Part shown: one piece after another, positions 23,231 through 32,101 of the stretch | How positions within the stretch are numbered: the first letter of the stretch is position 1 | How the letters are laid out: each line of letters opens with the position of its first letter | From: Chryseobacterium aurantiacum | GTDB lineage: Bacteria > Bacteroidota > Bacteroidia > Flavobacteriales > Weeksellaceae | Reading direction: 5' to 3' | NCBI RefSeq assembly: GCF_003020585.1 | Contig: NZ_PXUE01000002.1 | Coordinates: 1-64,000, forward strand | Length of the DNA stretch: 64,000 nucleotides | Program-made: the position numbers and the translations under genes | The notes under the pieces: model-generated | Database searches by the model: none | What the model was told of the DNA's origin: nothing | What the model saw: only the letters and a program-made list of their open reading frames with translations

Positions 23231-24316
23231 ATGAAAAATAACATACTGCTCATCATTGTTCTATTATTCTCACTTGTAGTATCCGGGCAAGGTAAGCCCT
23301 GTGATGAATATGGACCAGCCAGAGAAATTATAAAGGATTTAGATTCTATTGTCAGCCCCAATGGAATTCAGGAAAGATACAAGGCAACTGTGGGAGGAGT
23401 TCAGCAATGGGTATATGTACGGGGACAGAACAAGGAAAATCCGGTAATATTATTTGTACATGGAGGTCCTGCCTCTCCTATTGCTCCGGTGATGTGGATG
23501 TTTCAAAGACCGATTGAGGAATATTTTACAGTGGTTAATTATGATCAGAGGGCATCCGGAAAAACGTATAATGCAAATGATACATTAAGGCTAAAGAATA
23601 CGATCAATATCAATCAATACGTGGATGATGCTATACAAATGGCAGAGCTGGTAAAGGAAAAGTATAAAAAGAAAAAAGTGATTCTCATAGGGCACAGCTG
23701 GGGAACTATAATTTCCATGAAAGCCGCTCTGAAAAGGCCAGATTTGTTTTATGCCTATGTAGGAATCGGGCAAATTATCAATACCAAAGATAATGAACGT
23801 CTAAGTGTTGATTTTGCTGTAAAAGAGGCTACAAGGCTCAAAAATGATGTTGCATTAAAGGAATTGGCATCCATTGCTCCTTATCCGGGAAATACACCCA
23901 TTACAAGACAAAGAATCATTATTGCAAGGAAATGGCCTCAATATTATGGTGGTTTAACGGCCTACAGAAACAATTCCAGATATTTCTTTCAGGCTCCGTT
24001 ATTGTCTCCGGAATATTCCTATCAGGACGCGGAAGCCATTGGTAAAGGAAGTTTATTTACTCTTTCAAAGGTTCTTTCGGAGTTTCTTAATACGGATTTT
24101 AAGAGCGTTAAAACATTTCCGATACCGGTTTTTATGTTTATGGGCAGACATGACTATACCACACCATCAGAGCCCACTGCTCAATGGCTTCAGAATGTAA
24201 AGGCTCCGTTTAAAAAAGGAATATGGTTTGAAAATTCAGCACACTTAATTCCTATTGAAGAGCCTGGTAAAATGCTGGTAACAATATTAAATGATGTTCA
24301 GCCTGTCTGTAAATAA
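23231..24316 (+). CDS. Secreted alpha/beta hydrolase, proline-iminopeptidase-like
   Basis: A 361-aa alpha/beta hydrolase with a signal peptide (MKNNILLIIVLLFSLVVSGQ). The oxyanion motif HGGP (FVHGGPASP), the nucleophile elbow GHSWGT, the acid in GRHDYT and the His in SAHLIPIEEP are all present. HGGP together with GHSWG and the acidic DQRASGKT loop is typical of the proline iminopeptidase (S33) branch. It may act on peptides in the periplasm. It is on the same strand as the upstream serine hydrolase, and an operon is possible. Confidence 0.9.
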   Translation: MKNNILLIIVLLFSLVVSGQGKPCDEYGPAREIIKDLDSIVSPNGIQERYKATVGGVQQWVYVRGQNKENPVILFVHGGPASPIAPVMWMFQRPIEEYFTVVNYDQRASGKTYNANDTLRLKNTININQYVDDAIQMAELVKEKYKKKKVILIGHSWGTIISMKAALKRPDLFYAYVGIGQIINTKDNERLSVDFAVKEATRLKNDVALKELASIAPYPGNTPITRQRIIIARKWPQYYGGLTAYRNNSRYFFQAPLLSPEYSYQDAEAIGKGSLFTLSKVLSEFLNTDFKSVKTFPIPVFMFMGRHDYTTPSEPTAQWLQNVKAPFKKGIWFENSAHLIPIEEPGKMLVTILNDVQPVCK

Positions 24317-24323
24317 TAAAATG

Positions 24324-24827
24324 CTAAGCTTCCAGTTGGAAAAGTCCCATGATGGCATTATGGTAATGCGCAGGGCGTCCCTCAGTATCAGCAATCTTTT
24401 TGTCGCCCAAATAAGAAAACCCGCATTTCACGTAATAATCTGTAAGTCTTTGATTTCCTGCCGTAGTATCCATTCTTACATATAATTTTTGGTGTTCTTT
24501 GGCAAATTGCTTGGACCATTCCACGATTTGCTCTACAAATTTTTGTCCCCTAAAGTTAGGGTTAGTGGCAATTCTGTGAATATATATAGCTGGATCTGTA
24601 TTTTTTTCTTCCCAAACCTGATGATCATCAAAAGTAATGCTCCATACACAGGCAACTTTCTGATCTACAGTGATTTTAAAAAGGCGATTTTCCTGAATTT
24701 CTGTTTCTATCATGCTTCGTTCAAACTCCGGCCATTGTACACCGGATACTTTTTTCTTAAAGTCAGAAGCCATTTTATATAAGTCAAGGATCTCATCAAT
24801 ATCCTGTGGAGAAGTATTCATTGTCAT
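24324..24827 (-). CDS. GNAT-family N-acetyltransferase
   Basis: A GNAT acetyltransferase of about 167 aa. The acetyl-CoA loop is seen in YIHRIATNPNFRGQKFVEQIVEW, followed by VRMDTTAGNQRLTDYYVKCGFSYLG, the usual last strand/helix. The frame is open upstream to 25007, but MTMNTSPQDIDEILDLY beginning at 24827 or 24821 is the family's normal N-terminus and avoids overlap with the divergent gene at 24985. It is tail-to-tail with the alpha/beta hydrolase, 8 bp apart. Substrate unknown. Confidence 0.85.
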   Translation of the reverse strand: MTMNTSPQDIDEILDLYKMASDFKKKVSGVQWPEFERSMIETEIQENRLFKITVDQKVACVWSITFDDHQVWEEKNTDPAIYIHRIATNPNFRGQKFVEQIVEWSKQFAKEHQKLYVRMDTTAGNQRLTDYYVKCGFSYLGDKKIADTEGRPAHYHNAIMGLFQLEA

Positions 24828-24984
24828 TATTACCGTTCTTGTTCCCAAAAATACTGAAAAAGAGTGGATATTCTTCCTGATATCGTTATTCAGAATGGGT
24901 ATAAATTCCATGTAGTTCTCATTGTTTCGTTGGGTAGAGTAAATAAAAATACTATTTTTATCGCCCGATAAAGAAAAAACAATT

Positions 24985-25482
24985 ATGCCGACTGATGCTT
25001 CCCACAAGCTGATTCCGATGACAACCTTCGTGCTTGAGTATTATGCGAACGAAGGATATGCTGATCTTCAAATTTTAAATTTGATGAATAATTATGCCAA
25101 TTTCCTGAAACAATCCCTCACCTTGGGAATGTTTGTTCCTGTAGATCCACAAGGTAATGTCCTAAAAGAACCTAAAAACTATACTTCATGGAAATCACTT
25201 GAGCATAATGAGGAAGAAAGAACAGATATTGTTGGTTTTGAAGAATACGGCGAGTATCTGAAAGCAGAAAAAAAATGTATGTTTGAAGGCTTTAAGGTGG
25301 GCTATAACGGATATTCAAAGGTTAGAATTATTGCCTCCTATGATGAATCCATAGAACTTTCTTTCAATAAAAATGATCTATTACCAACAGGTTTTAATGA
25401 TGTGGAATCATTGACTGTTTTTGATGATATCTTTTTAACCTCCAACGCTTTAAGATTAATTGGAATAAAAAATAAGTCATAA
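24985..25482 (+). CDS. Hypothetical protein
   Basis: A 165-aa cytoplasmic protein, or 154 aa if it starts at the ATG at 25018 (MTTFVLEYYANEGYADLQIL). No signal, membrane segment or known motif is seen. The N-terminal half is helical and amphipathic (ADLQILNLMNNYANFLKQSL); the second half is mixed strand. I do not recognise the family. It is divergent from the GNAT gene and ends before a strong terminator. Confidence 0.7.
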   Translation: MPTDASHKLIPMTTFVLEYYANEGYADLQILNLMNNYANFLKQSLTLGMFVPVDPQGNVLKEPKNYTSWKSLEHNEEERTDIVGFEEYGEYLKAEKKCMFEGFKVGYNGYSKVRIIASYDESIELSFNKNDLLPTGFNDVESLTVFDDIFLTSNALRLIGIKNKS

Positions 25483-25503
25483 TTTTTGACAATTCAGTAA
25501 TAG

Positions 25504-25539
25504 AAAAGCCCCTTATCAAAATCTGATAAGGGGCTTTTT
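25504..25539. terminator. Strong bidirectional terminator
   Basis: AAAAGCCCCTTATC-aaaatct-GATAAGGGGCTTTTT, a 14-bp GC-rich stem. It separates the hypothetical gene from the end of the sulfur cluster. Confidence 0.92.
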
Positions 25540-25601
25540 AAGTGCTTGAACGTGTTTAATGTGTTGATAATCTGGCAGATATATTGTAAATGTATTGTCT
25601 G

Positions 25602-27119
25602 TTAGAATAATGATTTTACTATAGTTACCAGGCTCATGATAATAACTACTACTCCTACTACAACAAACATTTTCTTTGTGGGAAGTTTTGAAGTAAGCAT
25701 GGCAGAAAACGGAGCTGTAAAAACTCCACCCAAAAGAAGTCCCAAAACAATATTCCAATGATGGATACCAATGGTAAAAATAAAAGTAATGGCACTGGTA
25801 ATGGTCAGCAAGAACTTAGCGACAGTTGAGCTTCCTACCACATAGTGGGGAATTCTTCCTTCCTTAATCAATGTTCCTGTTACTAATGGTCCCCAGCCAC
25901 CTCCGGCAAAAGAATCTATAAAGCCACCAACAAGTCCCAGCATTCTGAGATTGGTTCTTCGCTTTGGTTGGATACGGTTTTTCTTATTATCCTTAAAAGC
26001 ATTTTTCAGGATATTGGCACCCAAATATAGGGTGTAACATGCAATAATGGGTTTTACAATATGGGCATAATGTTCTCCATAGTGAGATAAAGTTAATGCA
26101 CCAATGACAGATCCCACGATGGCCAAAGGAAATAATACCCAAACCATTTTCTTATTGACATTTCCCAATTTATAATGGCTAAACCCACCTGCGGCTGTTG
26201 TAAAAGACTCTGCAGAATGAATGCTGGCACTTACTACAGGTGGCGGAACATTCAATAAAAGCAGTATGGTTGTACATATTACGCCATACCCCATTCCCAT
26301 TGATCCGGCAACAATTTCTGCCATAAAACCGGCAAAAAGCATCCAATAAAAGATATGGTTATCCTGATTAAGGAAATCCTGAATATCCCCGGAAAGATTA
26401 AACTGATATACCACAAGACCAAGTATTCCGAAAAGAAGCATAACTCCTATAATGGCCAGATAGATATTGGCTTTTCTCTGAGCTATTTTGGTAATATTGA
26501 TCAGTTTTTCAATTTCCAGATTTGATTTTGGGGAAGAAACTGCTCCGTCAGATAAATATTGGGTTGTTATTTTGTTGAGTTCCGTTACTTTATGGTTGAA
26601 ATCACCCTTTAACTGATTGCGTATACTCTGCATATTGTCCAGTACCAGATCCATTTCATCAGGAATTGTTTCTGTGAATATTTCCCTTAATCTTTTTGCT
26701 ATGGTTGGAGATTTTCCATTGGTTGAAATGGCAATTTTAAGGCTTCCTTTTTTAACAATTGAACCCAGATAAAAATCGCAGAGATCAGGTTTATCGGCAA
26801 TATTAACCAAAACATTTTTTTGATGGGCATCATTGCGGATCTGTTCAGCCAGTACAATGTCATTTACAGCTATAATCGCCAGATCTGTATCATTAAAGTC
26901 ATCATCATTATATGCTCTTTCATGGAATGTTATATTGGTAAACCGCTGCTGTAGGGATTTTACCTCAGGGATAATTTCACGGGCTACCAGCCTGATGGAT
27001 GTTTCAGGAGAATTTCCAAGTACTGATTCTAGCTTTTCGAGGGCTATATTGCCACCTCCAATAATCAGTAATGATAATTTTTCAAGCTTTAAAAATACGG
27101 GATATAAAGAATTACTCAT
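25602..27119 (-). CDS. Siroheme-type precorrin-2 dehydrogenase fused to TauE/SafE (TSUP) transporter
   Basis: A 505-aa fusion. Residues 1-180 form a CysG/Met8-like precorrin-2 dehydrogenase-ferrochelatase domain: SLYPVFLKLEKLSLLIIGGGNIALEKLE with the NAD loop IGGGNIA, the DLAIIAVND strand, FYLGSIVKKGSLKIAISTNGKSPTIAKRLRE. After a charged linker, residues from about 217 to the end are a TauE/SafE anion transporter with about eight helices, including FAGFMAEIVAGSMGMGYGV and its repeat LVGGFIDSFAGGGWGPLVTG. It would complete siroheme from the CobA product and move sulfite, sulfate or sulfonate. It lies last in the sulfur cluster, 5 bp after the TonB receptor stop codon. Confidence 0.92.
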   Translation of the reverse strand: MSNSLYPVFLKLEKLSLLIIGGGNIALEKLESVLGNSPETSIRLVAREIIPEVKSLQQRFTNITFHERAYNDDDFNDTDLAIIAVNDIVLAEQIRNDAHQKNVLVNIADKPDLCDFYLGSIVKKGSLKIAISTNGKSPTIAKRLREIFTETIPDEMDLVLDNMQSIRNQLKGDFNHKVTELNKITTQYLSDGAVSSPKSNLEIEKLINITKIAQRKANIYLAIIGVMLLFGILGLVVYQFNLSGDIQDFLNQDNHIFYWMLFAGFMAEIVAGSMGMGYGVICTTILLLLNVPPPVVSASIHSAESFTTAAGGFSHYKLGNVNKKMVWVLFPLAIVGSVIGALTLSHYGEHYAHIVKPIIACYTLYLGANILKNAFKDNKKNRIQPKRRTNLRMLGLVGGFIDSFAGGGWGPLVTGTLIKEGRIPHYVVGSSTVAKFLLTITSAITFIFTIGIHHWNIVLGLLLGGVFTAPFSAMLTSKLPTKKMFVVVGVVVIIMSLVTIVKSLF

Positions 27120-27124
27120 CTTGA

Positions 27125-29998
27125 TTACAGTTTTAAATCATAGGTAAAAGCGAGATAATATAAACCTCCGATTTCAGGTCCTGCTGCATATTGAAAGTAA
27201 CGTCTGTTCAGTAAATTGGTTGCCCCAATTTTTATATTGGCGTGTATTTCAGGAAGCTTCCAGGTTGCCTGTGCATCAATGGTATAGTATGCGGGAATAT
27301 CTCCTGAAGCTAAAGGACTCTCCCACGCAAAACTATTCTGCCATCTTGCTACAATTGTAAACCCTATATTTCTAATGATTTCCCTGTTGCCTACACTTAT
27401 ATTCACCATCCATTTCGGGGTATTGAATGCTGTAATAAACAGATCTGAAGTGTTGTTGGAGGCCAGATCATTATAAGATACATTAGCATTAACGTTATAA
27501 TTTCGAACTACATTATACCGAATGCCGAGTGAAGTCCCGTAGCTTTTGTAGGTATTGTTACTATTGGTATATACCCTGTATCGGTCCTGCTTGCTTCGGT
27601 CAAGCATGGCAAGAATGGCGGCGTTGCTTCCCACCTGACTGTTTTTGGGAACTGCTACTTCTACCTGTCCCAGAAATCCTTCATAGATATTGTAGTAAAA
27701 ATCCCAATCCAATACCAGTTTATTATTAAAGAAAACAGATTTATAGCCTATTTCAAAGGAATTTATTTTTTCAGGTTTCAATTTTTGGAGATTGGCAACA
27801 GTTAAAAGTTGTTTATTGTCCTGAGCGGCCTGACTTTGGTTTTTACCTCCATCTACATCGGCATTTACTGCGGAAGTAAACCGATCTATAGAGGCCAGCG
27901 TGTAGGAATTTTCCAGATAACCTAGCCCATCATTCACTTTAGAAAGTCCTCCTACTCTTCTTACATTTCCGTTATTGACAAAGGAAAGGGCTTCAAATAA
28001 TGATGGAAAGCGGTATCCGTTTTGAAAAGATGCCCTAAAATTGTGCTGATTAACAGGAGAATATACAATACTGATCCTTGGATTAAGCTTAGCTTCAAAT
28101 TCCGGATTTCTATCGATACGTAAGGCTGCATTAAGCTTTAATTTATCATCAAAAAAAAGCTTAGTAATCTGAGCAAAGGCTCCATATTTTTGATAGATAA
28201 CATCTTTCCCGAATGTTCCGTCAGATAAAGGGATATTTCTTTCAGTAACAGGCCTGTTGAAATCTACAAAATTATTTCCGTCAGGTGTTATGCTATATAA
28301 ACGATAGTCTATACCGGCAAGTAGATTGAATATTTTGACAAATCTGCTGAGATCATAGGTAAGTTCTCCCTGATAAAAACGGGATTTCTGTTCAAGCTTG
28401 GCACCTCCTGTTGCTGGAGCTCCTGCAATTCCTGCATTGGCAGAGTCCCAGTTATTAATTCCAATAATGGTATTTTTTAATTGTTCAAAAGCGGTAGTTC
28501 CAGGTACAGCTCTATTTTTGTCAGCTTCCTGTCGGGCCAGAATAAAAGCTTCGTTAAGGCCTCTTCCGGCATTGATGTTATTTTGTAATGTTGTCTGGAA
28601 AATATTTTTCCAGCTGTTGTTAGACAGGTTAGTAAGATCAAGATTATCGGCCAGGGGTTTCAGATTATAAGAATCTCCTGTATTTTCTATGGAAACATAG
28701 GCCCTGAAAGTAAGCTCTTTACCGGTAAGTTCTACCTTATGGTTCTGAACGGTAGCGTTTTGTAAACGAATCTTATTACCTCTTTGAAAAGTTCCGTCCA
28801 GCAAACCATATCGGTATACATAGGAAGCCTTCCACTGGTCGCCAAAACGATAGTATAATCCGGCATCAAATTTTATATTCTTTACTTCCGGGCTTACAAG
28901 GTCTTTTTCAAAATATCCGGTCCTTGACACATTGAATGTTGTAGGTTTTCCGTTATAATCTACTTTTACGGCAACGCGGTTATTTCTTTCGTCACCGTAT
29001 TTGTTCCAAAGATCCTCGGCTGGATTATTGGCTAATGAAAAATTGGGATTGGCGGTGATGAACGAATTAGGGTTCTGATCTGTCTGATTGTTTGATATCC
29101 AATCTGTTCCGGCAAAGTAAGATGCGTTTACCTTGATGGCGAAATTTTTATTAAAAGCTTTTGCAAATCGGATGGCGCTTTCTCCCAGAGAACTTATTTT
29201 ATGGTTGAAATTGTCCACATGATTAACCCCGCCCCGAAAATAGACGCTTAATCCCTGAGAGGTAAAAGGATCTTTCGTCTGGAGACTTGCCAGCCCATTG
29301 ATGGCATTCATCCCATACAATGCGGAAGCCGCACCGGGAGTAACCTCCATAGACTGAATATCCAACTCTGTAGGACCAATTGCATTACCCAACGGAACTC
29401 CTAGCGTTGCAGATTGTACATCTACCCCATCCACCAGCTGCATAAACCGAAAGTTATTGGGTGAGTTAAATCCTCTGGAGTTAGGGATTTTCAGGGTAAG
29501 GCTTGAGGTGAGTAGCTGTAATCCTTTTACATTTTCCAAGGTTTCATAAAAAGTAGCTGCCGGGCTTTCTCTGATTGTTTTGATATCAATTTTTTCAATA
29601 GCAATCGGAGATCTTAAGACTTTTTCAGGAACACGTGATGCAGAGATAACCACATCATCAATAATAGTGTTTTGAGGATTAAGTCCAATGGTTAGTTTGT
29701 TGGAAAGGGAAAGGATTTCCACTGTCTGATGGGAAAACCCATCTTTATTGATAACCAATCGGAACGGAATGGTAACCCTTGTTCTTATCTTAAAGTTTCC
29801 AAGTTGATCTGTGGAAACGGTGTCCTGTGTATTTTCAATCTGTACCTTTACTGCATCTATGCCTTTCTGGGTTTCTGTATTTTTAATAATTCCGCTTACT
29901 TCTATAAGCTGCTGTGCCTCTGCCAGATTGCAAAATAAAAATGTAATTAATATAAGCCCTGTTTTGGGCAGAAGATATCCCTGTTTTTTGTTTTTCAT
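27125..29998 (-). CDS. TonB-dependent receptor of the sulfur cluster
   Basis: A 957-aa outer-membrane receptor. Signal peptide (KTGLILITFLFCNLAEAQ), then a CarboxypepD_reg-like domain (EVSGIIKNTETQKGIDAVKVQIENTQ, about 31-115), a plug with VVISASRVPEKVLRSPIAIEKI and GAASALYGMNAINGLAS, and a 22-strand-type barrel ending YYLAFTYDLKL. Its place between cysI and the siroheme/TauE fusion, on the same strand, points to uptake of a sulfur-bearing compound such as a sulfonate or sulfate ester; the substrate itself is inferred. A 397-bp gap precedes it, so it probably has its own promoter. Confidence 0.9.
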   Translation of the reverse strand: MKNKKQGYLLPKTGLILITFLFCNLAEAQQLIEVSGIIKNTETQKGIDAVKVQIENTQDTVSTDQLGNFKIRTRVTIPFRLVINKDGFSHQTVEILSLSNKLTIGLNPQNTIIDDVVISASRVPEKVLRSPIAIEKIDIKTIRESPAATFYETLENVKGLQLLTSSLTLKIPNSRGFNSPNNFRFMQLVDGVDVQSATLGVPLGNAIGPTELDIQSMEVTPGAASALYGMNAINGLASLQTKDPFTSQGLSVYFRGGVNHVDNFNHKISSLGESAIRFAKAFNKNFAIKVNASYFAGTDWISNNQTDQNPNSFITANPNFSLANNPAEDLWNKYGDERNNRVAVKVDYNGKPTTFNVSRTGYFEKDLVSPEVKNIKFDAGLYYRFGDQWKASYVYRYGLLDGTFQRGNKIRLQNATVQNHKVELTGKELTFRAYVSIENTGDSYNLKPLADNLDLTNLSNNSWKNIFQTTLQNNINAGRGLNEAFILARQEADKNRAVPGTTAFEQLKNTIIGINNWDSANAGIAGAPATGGAKLEQKSRFYQGELTYDLSRFVKIFNLLAGIDYRLYSITPDGNNFVDFNRPVTERNIPLSDGTFGKDVIYQKYGAFAQITKLFFDDKLKLNAALRIDRNPEFEAKLNPRISIVYSPVNQHNFRASFQNGYRFPSLFEALSFVNNGNVRRVGGLSKVNDGLGYLENSYTLASIDRFTSAVNADVDGGKNQSQAAQDNKQLLTVANLQKLKPEKINSFEIGYKSVFFNNKLVLDWDFYYNIYEGFLGQVEVAVPKNSQVGSNAAILAMLDRSKQDRYRVYTNSNNTYKSYGTSLGIRYNVVRNYNVNANVSYNDLASNNTSDLFITAFNTPKWMVNISVGNREIIRNIGFTIVARWQNSFAWESPLASGDIPAYYTIDAQATWKLPEIHANIKIGATNLLNRRYFQYAAGPEIGGLYYLAFTYDLKL

Positions 29999-30076
29999 TT
30001 TTCTTCATTTTTTAAGTTAAGAATGAAACTGTTTGAACATTGATGTCTTTGAAGAATGATGACATCGTTTATTTTT

Positions 30077-30262
30077 AACCATAAAAGGCACAAAAGTTTT
30101 CATTTTAAAACACTTTAGTTCGCTTAAGTACGTTTTGATGCCGCAGAAAAGCTCACATTAGCTCAAAATCAAAGATTTTTACAAAACATGGGTGTACTTA
30201 TGATGTACAAAGTTTAGTTCTTAAAAAATTATGTGTTTGAAACTTTTGTGACTTTTGTGGTT
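30077..30262. repeat. Inverted pair of 23-bp flavobacterial intergenic repeats
   Basis: The left arm (30077-30099) is AACCATAAAAGGCACAAAAG plus TTT. Its complement recurs at 30240-30262 with 21 of 23 matches. The 140-bp middle contains no gene. Sequences of the type CTTTTGTGACTTTTGTGGTT occur between genes in many Chryseobacterium genomes (from memory). The pair occupies most of the 397-bp gap between cysI and the TonB receptor; no clear promoter or terminator was placed there. Confidence 0.65.
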
Positions 30263-30395
30263 TGATTGAAAAGTTGAAACAGCTTTGATTGTATTGTTAT
30301 TTGAGAATCAACAACACATACACATTCGTTCACTTAAAAGAAGAGGTTGATGTTTTTTTAGTTTTTTCAGATCATAAAAAAGGCTTGTCATATAT

Positions 30396-32069
30396 TCAGT
30401 TTAAAGTTTTTAAGTAGCGGTTTGAAAAATCACCAAATGTTTCTTCTGTAAGTCTTTTCTGTATATAAATCCCGAAAAGTTCGTCAAGAGTAGTCAGAAT
30501 TTCCTCTTCACCGATATTTTCCCTGAATTTTGTATTCAATCGCATTCCCAGTCTGTCTCCCCCGATATGGAGGTTGTATTTACCATAGGCTGTTCCTACA
30601 AATCCAATTTCAGCATTGGGAGATCGGCCGCATCCATTGGGGCATCCGGTCATTCTAATGGTAATATCATCTTGTAAAAGGCCATGTTTTTCAAGAATGG
30701 GTTCTATTTTGGTTACCAACGAAGGTAAATAGCGCTGTGCTTCTGCTAAAGCCAAAGAACACGTATTTAACGCAACACAGGCAACAGAATTTTTACGAAG
30801 GGCACTTGCTTTGTCAGTATATTCTGAAATGCCATATTCCTGCAATAGGTTTTCAACTTTTGCTTTATCTTCTTCATTGATATCTGCAAGAATCAGATTT
30901 TGGTTACAGGTAAATCTAAAGTTGAGTTCAACGGTTTGGGCTATCTTTAATAATCCTGATTTTAAAGGATATTCTTCAATATCAAGAACCCTCCCATGCT
31001 CTACAAACAATGTATAAAACCATTTTCCTTCATGATTTTGAGTCCAGCCATAGCGGTCTTTTCTTTGTTCAAACTTAAATTCTCTTGCAGGCTCAAAGCT
31101 GAATCCTGTTCTTTTCTCTACTTCATTTCTGTACTGATCTATTCCAAGCTTATCAATGGTATATTTTAATCTTGAAAGCTTTCTATCACTTCTGTTTCCG
31201 AAGTCGCGTTGTACCGTTATGATCTCATACACTGCCTGTAAGGCCTTTTCTTCAGAATCTACAAATCCAAGCACAGAGGCAAGACGTGCATAGGTGACTT
31301 CATTTCCGTGGGTAGCTCCCAGCCCTCCTCCGGCAGCAATATTGTATCCTGCAATCTGATTGTTTTCGATGATGGCAATCAGCGCAATATCATTGATGAA
31401 TACATCTACATCATTATTAGGAGGAACCGCAATACCTATTTTCAGTTTTCTTGGAAGATATCTGTCCTGGTATAAAGGGTCTTCTTCTGCTTTTCTGTCA
31501 ACAATCAATTCATCATCAATCCAAATATCATAATAAGATTGTGTTTTAGGCAGACACATTTCACTTATTTTGCCTGCCAGTTCGTAGGTTTGCTGATGCA
31601 GTGGAGATTCTGATGGATTTGCTGTACAGGTAACATTTCTGTTCACATCACCACAGGCTGCAATAGAGTCCAGATGATTGAGATTAAAGTTCTGAATGGT
31701 TGGCTTTAAATGAGACTTTAAAATACCATGCAGCTGAAGAGTTTGTCTTGTTGTTATTTTTATAGTTCCTGTGGAATGGTCTTGGGCAATTTCATTCACT
31801 CCAATCCATTGATCTGAGGTTAAAAAACCTCCGGGAAGCCTTAGCCTGATCATATAAGAATACAACCATTCCAGTTTTTTGGCAACACGTTCTTCTCTTC
31901 TATCTCTGTCATCCTGTTGGTACATTCCGTGGAACTTAATCACGGTTTGATCATCTTCTCGTATGGCTCCTGTGAAGTCGTCCGATAGACTTTCTTTTAA
32001 TGTTCCCCTGAGCCCGTTACTTTGGGTTTTAATCCTTTCTACAGGAGAAAGATTATCTTTATTGCTCAT
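30396..32069 (-). CDS. cysI: Sulfite reductase hemoprotein (CysI/NirA-type)
   Basis: A 557-aa siroheme/4Fe-4S sulfite reductase subunit. The conserved N-terminal EERVAKKLEWLYSYMIRLRLPGG, the TRQTLQLHG segment, RNVTCTANP, and the Fe-S/siroheme cysteines in VACVALNTCSLALAEAQ and RMTGCPNGCGRS are all present. It reduces sulfite to sulfide, with electrons from the flavoprotein CysJ encoded 32 bp upstream. Last of the core cys genes before the repeat-bearing gap. The siroheme it needs is supplied by cobA and the CysG-TauE fusion in the same cluster. Confidence 0.95.
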   Translation of the reverse strand: MSNKDNLSPVERIKTQSNGLRGTLKESLSDDFTGAIREDDQTVIKFHGMYQQDDRDRREERVAKKLEWLYSYMIRLRLPGGFLTSDQWIGVNEIAQDHSTGTIKITTRQTLQLHGILKSHLKPTIQNFNLNHLDSIAACGDVNRNVTCTANPSESPLHQQTYELAGKISEMCLPKTQSYYDIWIDDELIVDRKAEEDPLYQDRYLPRKLKIGIAVPPNNDVDVFINDIALIAIIENNQIAGYNIAAGGGLGATHGNEVTYARLASVLGFVDSEEKALQAVYEIITVQRDFGNRSDRKLSRLKYTIDKLGIDQYRNEVEKRTGFSFEPAREFKFEQRKDRYGWTQNHEGKWFYTLFVEHGRVLDIEEYPLKSGLLKIAQTVELNFRFTCNQNLILADINEEDKAKVENLLQEYGISEYTDKASALRKNSVACVALNTCSLALAEAQRYLPSLVTKIEPILEKHGLLQDDITIRMTGCPNGCGRSPNAEIGFVGTAYGKYNLHIGGDRLGMRLNTKFRENIGEEEILTTLDELFGIYIQKRLTEETFGDFSNRYLKTLN

Positions 32070-32101
32070 AATTGTTTTTTTAATGGTATTACCGGCTTTT
32101 T

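Noticed and set aside
30000..30395. A small gene in the gap between cysI and the TonB receptor
   Set aside because: No reading frame of plausible composition; the stretch is accounted for by inverted repeats.
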